This document shows positions 15,419-19,465 of a stretch of DNA of 19,465 nucleotides, piece after piece; within the stretch, counting starts at the first letter, position 1; each line of letters starts with the position of its first letter. The stretch lies in NCBI GenBank assembly GCA_024640385.1, contig JAHEFC010000017.1, positions 1-19,465 on the forward strand, given 5' to 3'. The translations under genes and the position numbers were made by a program. The stretch is from Sphingobacteriales bacterium (GTDB lineage: Bacteria > Bacteroidota > Bacteroidia > Chitinophagales > Chitinophagaceae). A model generated the notes under the pieces. The model worked only from the letters and a program-made list of their open reading frames with translations, had not been told where the DNA came from and made no database searches.

Positions 15419-16852
15419 ATGAAAATTCTTATTAGCACCTGTGTTTTAATTAGTCTTCTTTCATTCATCCATTGTGTTCCGGCCAGAACAGGCGGGAACA
15501 CCAGGGTGGAAGATGGGAAGCCTCTTGCATTTCCCGGTGCTGAAGGGTTTGGAAGATATACAACAGGAGGCCGCGGAGGTAGTGTGCTCATTGTAAACAA
15601 CCTGCTGGACAGTGTGAAGAATGCTCCCAAAGGGTCGTTGCGATGGGCCATCAATCAAAAAGGACCCAGGATCATTGTATTTGCAGTTTCCGGAAATATT
15701 GCTCTGGAAGGCCCTCTTGTAATCAGGAACGGGGACCTGACAATAGCCGGACAAACAGCTCCGGGCGATGGTATTTGTTTGAAGAATTATGCAACAGAGA
15801 TCAGGACGAGCAATGTAATTGTACGTTACCTGCGTTTTCGTTGCGGTAATGAAAAGCTGGCCAGTGCTGAGCAGGATGCGTTGAATTGCACCCGCCAAAG
15901 CAATATCATCATTGATCACTGCTCTATGAGCTGGTCCATAGATGAAGCAGCAAGTTTTTATGATAACAAGAATTTCACATTGCAATGGTGCATCATCAGT
16001 GAGAGCCTTTACGATGCGGGCCATGAAAAAGGACCGCATGGTTTTGGTGGCATCTGGGGTGGAATGGGCGCAAGCTTTCATCATAATCTGTTGAGTTGCC
16101 ATACCAGCAGAAATCCAAGATTTAATGGTTCAAGGTTCTCCAGGGACTCAGCCAACGAAGTGGTTGATTTCAGGAACAATGTAATTTTCAACTGGGGCTT
16201 CAATAGTGGATATGGTGGAGAGGAAGGGAAACAGAATATTGTCAATAATTATTACAAAGCCGGCCCTGCAACACGCAATGGTGAATTGAAATACCGTATC
16301 CTGGATCTCACCCAGTTATTTTTCATCAAAGAGATCAACCCCGATACTTTATATGCAGGAAAATTCTTCATCGAGGGGAATATGGTGGAAGGATATGATA
16401 ACGCAACTAAAGACAACTGGGGTGTAGGCGTGCAAAGAGCTACTGAAGAACAGAAGCGAAAAGCTAAAGTTGATCTGCCATTCAGGTTTGAATATGTAAA
16501 AACCGAATCTGCAAAAGAAGCATACTCAAGTGTGATCAATGCTGCTGGCGCAAGATGGCCCGTGCTGGATGCCGTTGATAAAAGGATCCTGGATGAACTC
16601 AGATCAGGGAAATGTAAGTACGGCGGTAAGTTCGGCGAGCGTTCGGGCATTATTGATTCGCAGTCAGTGGTGGGTGGATGGCCTGAACTGAAAACCTATA
16701 ACGTGCAGGTGGATACTGATCAGGACGGAATACCAGACAGCTGGGAGAAACAGCAGGGCCTAAATGCAGCAGATCCTGCTGATGCTATGGCGACAAAACT
16801 GCATAATTATTATTCCAATATCGAAGTGTACATTAACAGTATAGTCAAATGA
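15419..16852 (+). CDS. Pectate lyase, polysaccharide lyase family 1
   Basis: A 477-residue secreted lyase that cleaves galacturonan by calcium-dependent beta-elimination. It has a signal peptide with Cys at about residue 19 (LLSFIHC); His before Cys is unusual for a lipobox, so lipoprotein status is uncertain. The mature part opens with AFPGAEGFGRYTTGGRGG, followed by parallel beta-helix turns: SLRWAINQKGPRIIVFAVSG, LTIAGQTAPGDGI, VIVRYLRFRCG, and IIIDHCSMSWSIDEAAS with D166-H167. FHHNLLSCHTSRNPRF contains the R-N-P-R motif (R231-R234) that provides the catalytic arginine in PL1. The C-terminal DTDQDGIPDSWEKQQGLN (from D432) is a thrombospondin-3-type calcium loop common after Bacteroidota PL1 enzymes. 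The start is the ATG at 15419, two bases after the susD stop; the TTG six bases earlier overlaps susD and is less likely. The stop overlaps the next gene (ATGA). Confidence 0.92.
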   Translation: MKILISTCVLISLLSFIHCVPARTGGNTRVEDGKPLAFPGAEGFGRYTTGGRGGSVLIVNNLLDSVKNAPKGSLRWAINQKGPRIIVFAVSGNIALEGPLVIRNGDLTIAGQTAPGDGICLKNYATEIRTSNVIVRYLRFRCGNEKLASAEQDALNCTRQSNIIIDHCSMSWSIDEAASFYDNKNFTLQWCIISESLYDAGHEKGPHGFGGIWGGMGASFHHNLLSCHTSRNPRFNGSRFSRDSANEVVDFRNNVIFNWGFNSGYGGEEGKQNIVNNYYKAGPATRNGELKYRILDLTQLFFIKEINPDTLYAGKFFIEGNMVEGYDNATKDNWGVGVQRATEEQKRKAKVDLPFRFEYVKTESAKEAYSSVINAAGARWPVLDAVDKRILDELRSGKCKYGGKFGERSGIIDSQSVVGGWPELKTYNVQVDTDQDGIPDSWEKQQGLNAADPADAMATKLHNYYSNIEVYINSIVK

Positions 16853-17601
16853 TGAGAACGGGGCTGATCGCCATTGCCATATTGATGCTTGCATTTACCA
16901 ATTTGCCGGCGAAGAAGATAAAGATCTTCCTGGCAGGCGATTCAACCATTGCCATCAAAGAGACCCGGGCTTATCCGGAAACCGGATGGGGTATGCCTTT
17001 CGAATATTTCTGGGATTCAACTGTGACGGTGGTGAATCGTGCAAAAAATGGCAGGAGCACCAAAACATTTCTCAGTGAAGGGCTCTGGAGTTCGATATAT
17101 AAAGAAGCCACTGAAGGGGATTATGTATTCATTCAGTTTGGGCATAATGATGAGTCGAAAGAAAAGGGGGAGCGATATGCAACTCCGGATACATTCAAGA
17201 TGAACCTGACCCGGTTCATTATGGAGACCCGTGAAAAAAAAGCGATACCTGTTTTGCTAACGCCTGTATCGAGAAGGAAATTTGACAAAGACGGCATCAC
17301 TGTTGAAACCCACAAAGAATATTCAGCACTTACAAGGGAAGTAGCTAAAGAACAGAACGTGATCCTGATTGAGCTTGACGATAAGAGCAGGGCCCTGTAT
17401 CAGCAATTTGGTGCAGAAGGATCCAGGTTGTTATTTCTTCAACTCAAGCCGGGAGAACATCCTAATTATCCGGATGGCAGGGAAGACAATACACATTTTT
17501 CTGAAATGGGTGCAAGAATGATCGCACAGATCGTACTAAAAGATATTAAGGACCAGATCCCGGAATTGTATTCCAGGATTCGTATTCCCCAGAAAAAATA
17601 G
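16849..17601 (+). CDS. Rhamnogalacturonan acetylesterase-like SGNH hydrolase (CE12)
   Basis: A 250-residue secreted esterase expected to remove acetyl groups from pectin, most likely from rhamnogalacturonan. After a signal peptide (to about residue 21) it shows the SGNH blocks: block I FLAGDSTIA with nucleophile Ser32, block II Gly in NRAKNGRSTKTF, block III FIQFGHNDESK with Asn100, and block V EDNTHFSEMGA with Asp213 and His216. The spacing and the motif GHNDESKEKGERYATPDTFKMNLTRFI match rhamnogalacturonan acetylesterases of family CE12, as does the length. Its ATG overlaps the pectate lyase stop by 4 bases; a second ATG one codon later is equally possible. The next gene's ATG follows the TAG directly. 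Acetylesterase class is well supported; the exact polymer is inferred from context. Confidence 0.9.
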   Translation: MMRTGLIAIAILMLAFTNLPAKKIKIFLAGDSTIAIKETRAYPETGWGMPFEYFWDSTVTVVNRAKNGRSTKTFLSEGLWSSIYKEATEGDYVFIQFGHNDESKEKGERYATPDTFKMNLTRFIMETREKKAIPVLLTPVSRRKFDKDGITVETHKEYSALTREVAKEQNVILIELDDKSRALYQQFGAEGSRLLFLQLKPGEHPNYPDGREDNTHFSEMGARMIAQIVLKDIKDQIPELYSRIRIPQKK

Positions 17602-19465
17602 ATGCGGCCTATCATCTTTATATCATTCATGTTTGTTAGTTGTGCCGCCCTGGCACAATCCACTGCAGGCATCACCCATGTGGCTGACACCGGGTATAAT
17701 ATACAATCGGAATTCAGAAAGAATATCAAAAACTATCCATTTATCAGCGTCGTGGAAGAGATCAACAGCCCTGAGATCAAAGCTGAAAAAAATATCAGTT
17801 ACTGCAATGTAGGCAGCAGGAAGCTCGTACTTGACCTGTTCCGTCCTGCTATGCAGTCAAAAACAAAAAGCAAAGCCATCATCATTATACATGGCGGCGG
17901 GTGGAGAAGTGGCAACAGGAGCCTGCACTGGGCCCTCGCGCAAAAGCTCGCGCTGATGGGCTATGTAACTATCACACCTGAATATCGTTTATCAACCGAA
18001 GCGCTCTATCCTGCGGCAGTACTGGATATTAAAGCTGCCATACGTTGGGTTCGTAAGAATGCGGGTATTTATAATATTGACTCCAATGCTATTGTTGTAT
18101 CGGGTCATTCTGCAGGAGGAGAGTTGGCTGCCTTTATCGGGGCCACCAATGGCAAGAATGAATTTGAAAGCAGCAACTGTAATTATGGATCCTCATCAAG
18201 AGCCAATGCCGTAGTAGATATGGATGGCATTCTGGCATTTATACATCCGGAGTCGGGCGAGGGTGACGACAGTAAAAGAATATCGGCAGCCACTTATTGG
18301 TTTGGTTACAGTAAAGCAGAAAATGCAGAGCTATGGAAGAAGGGTTCGCCATTGACCCATGTTGGCGGGCAAACTCCGCCTATCTTATTTATGAACAGTT
18401 CTGTTGACCGTATGCATGCCGGGCAGAATGATTTTATCAATGTATTGGACAAGCATAATATTTATGCAGAAGTGAAAACCTTCAAGGGTGCCCCGCACTC
18501 ATTTCTATTATTTCATCCCTGGTTTGATACCACGGTTGCTTATATCGACGATTTTATCAGTAGGGTTTTGCCTGATGCTAAGGTGGCCTATGTTTCCAAA
18601 GTATGGGTAGCTGACAATGGAGATGGAACCTATAAGAACCCGGTGATCAATTCAGATTATTCTGATCCCGATGCCATTCGTGTGGGAGATGATTATTATA
18701 TGGTGTCGTCAAGCTTCACCAATATTCCTGGTATTCCCATTCTTCATTCAAAAGATCTTGTGAACTGGATACTGATCGGCCATGCAATTGAAAAGCTTCC
18801 TCCTAATGAATACTTCAGCAAGGTTCGCCATGGAGATGGAGTTTGGGCTCCAAGTATCCGTTTTCAAAATGGGGAATTTTATATCTATTATCCTGAACCC
18901 GAGCTGGGAATTTTTCTTACGAAGGCAAAAAATATCCGCGGGCCATGGTCAGAGCCTGTGTTGGTTGAAGGGGGAAAAGGCCTGATCGATCCCTGTCCGC
19001 TATGGGATGAGAATGGAAAACTTTACCTGGTACATGCATACGCAGGAAGCAGGGCTGGCATCAAATCTATTCTTGTGGTGAAGAAGATGAATGCCGAAGG
19101 AACCCGGGCGATTGACAATGGCGTGGTGGTATATGACGGTCATAAAGATGATCCAACCATTGAAGGCCCTAAATTCTATAAGCGAAACGGGTATTATTAC
19201 ATTTTTGCACCGGCTGGCGGGGTGGGTACAGGATGGCAGACCATTCTTCGTTCCAAAAATATTTATGGTCCTTATGAAAGGAAGGTGGTGCTGGACCAGG
19301 GTAAAACGAATGTGAATGGTCCTCACCAGGGTGCCTGGATTAACACTGAATCGGGTGAAGACTGGTTTATACATTTCCAGGACAGGAATGCATATGGGAG
19401 AGTAGTACATCTTCAACCCATGAAATGGGTGAATGATTGGCCAGTGATCGGAAATGATAAAGATG
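17602..19465 (+). CDS. Alpha/beta-hydrolase esterase fused to GH43 glycosidase (3' end outside window)
   Basis: One frame stays open from the ATG at 17602, directly after the previous stop, to the right edge (621 codons visible). The N-terminus MRPIIFISFMFVSCAALAQ is a signal peptide, with either cleavage after ALA or a lipobox at Cys14. Residues about 60-325 are an alpha/beta-hydrolase esterase: oxyanion motif HGGGW (97-101), nucleophile Ser170 in SGHSAGGE, likely Asp269 (SSVDRMHAG) and His299 (GAPHSF). After a short linker (KVWVADNGDGTYKNPVINSDY) comes a GH43 five-bladed propeller: SDPDAIR with base Asp355, MVSSSFTNIPGIPILHSKDLVNW, GVWAPSIRF, IDPCPLW with Asp463, and IEGPKF with acid Glu521. 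The glycosidase part fits arabinofuranosidase or xylosidase activity; the esterase may remove acetyl or other acyl groups. Each codon block was checked for stops, and no frameshift was found between the domains. Subfamily and any C-terminal domain cannot be seen. Confidence 0.88.
   Translation, partial: MRPIIFISFMFVSCAALAQSTAGITHVADTGYNIQSEFRKNIKNYPFISVVEEINSPEIKAEKNISYCNVGSRKLVLDLFRPAMQSKTKSKAIIIIHGGGWRSGNRSLHWALAQKLALMGYVTITPEYRLSTEALYPAAVLDIKAAIRWVRKNAGIYNIDSNAIVVSGHSAGGELAAFIGATNGKNEFESSNCNYGSSSRANAVVDMDGILAFIHPESGEGDDSKRISAATYWFGYSKAENAELWKKGSPLTHVGGQTPPILFMNSSVDRMHAGQNDFINVLDKHNIYAEVKTFKGAPHSFLLFHPWFDTTVAYIDDFISRVLPDAKVAYVSKVWVADNGDGTYKNPVINSDYSDPDAIRVGDDYYMVSSSFTNIPGIPILHSKDLVNWILIGHAIEKLPPNEYFSKVRHGDGVWAPSIRFQNGEFYIYYPEPELGIFLTKAKNIRGPWSEPVLVEGGKGLIDPCPLWDENGKLYLVHAYAGSRAGIKSILVVKKMNAEGTRAIDNGVVVYDGHKDDPTIEGPKFYKRNGYYYIFAPAGGVGTGWQTILRSKNIYGPYERKVVLDQGKTNVNGPHQGAWINTESGEDWFIHFQDRNAYGRVVHLQPMKWVNDWPVIGNDKD

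Overview
The window looks like chromosomal DNA of a Bacteroidota, most likely a Chitinophagaceae-like soil or plant-associated bacterium. The evidence is a SusC/SusD pair inside a polysaccharide utilization locus (PUL), the lack of Shine-Dalgarno sequences, lipoprotein-type signal peptides, and a -7 box of the TAnnTTTG type before one gene. The genus is inference. No rRNA, tRNA, CRISPR array, insertion sequence or phage gene was seen.

Region 1 (1-3689, minus strand) carries genome-maintenance genes: a UvrD/PcrA superfamily 1 helicase whose C-terminus runs off the left edge, and upstream of it a membrane-anchored MutS-like ATPase that has the MutS ATPase core but no visible mismatch-reading domain.

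Region 2 (3828-8979, plus strand) is a tight five-gene operon: a periplasmic LolA-like protein, two FtsX/LolE-type ABC permeases, a LolD/MacB-type ATPase, and an outer-membrane beta-barrel. Three of the four junctions are 4-base overlaps or a 6-base gap. Together the products could span the whole envelope, from ATPase to inner-membrane permeases, periplasmic carrier and outer-membrane pore. The cargo is unknown. The second permease carries an in-frame block of degenerate 7-bp tandem repeats that is absent from its neighbour paralogue. The operon is followed by a perfect 31-bp inverted repeat with a 6-nt loop.

Region 3 (9165-19465, plus strand, continuing off the right edge) is a PUL that appears directed at pectin: a LacI-family regulator, a 182-bp intergenic region with a striking dyad that is a good operator candidate, SusC, SusD, a PL1 pectate lyase, a CE12-type SGNH acetylesterase, and a single polypeptide joining an alpha/beta-hydrolase esterase to a GH43 glycosidase (3' end outside the window). 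The likely order of action is PL1 cutting the galacturonan backbone, the two esterases removing acetyl or other acyl groups, GH43 removing arabinose or xylose side units, SusCD importing the oligosaccharides, and LacI responding to an imported sugar. Genes from susC onward are spaced 19, 2, -4 and 0 bases apart, which suggests one transcript.

Most of the window consists of recognisable families. The less ordinary parts are the heptanucleotide repeat inside a permease gene, the repeated-unit hairpin, the operator with CG every 6 bp, the Lol-like envelope operon with its own outer-membrane barrel, and the esterase-GH43 fusion.
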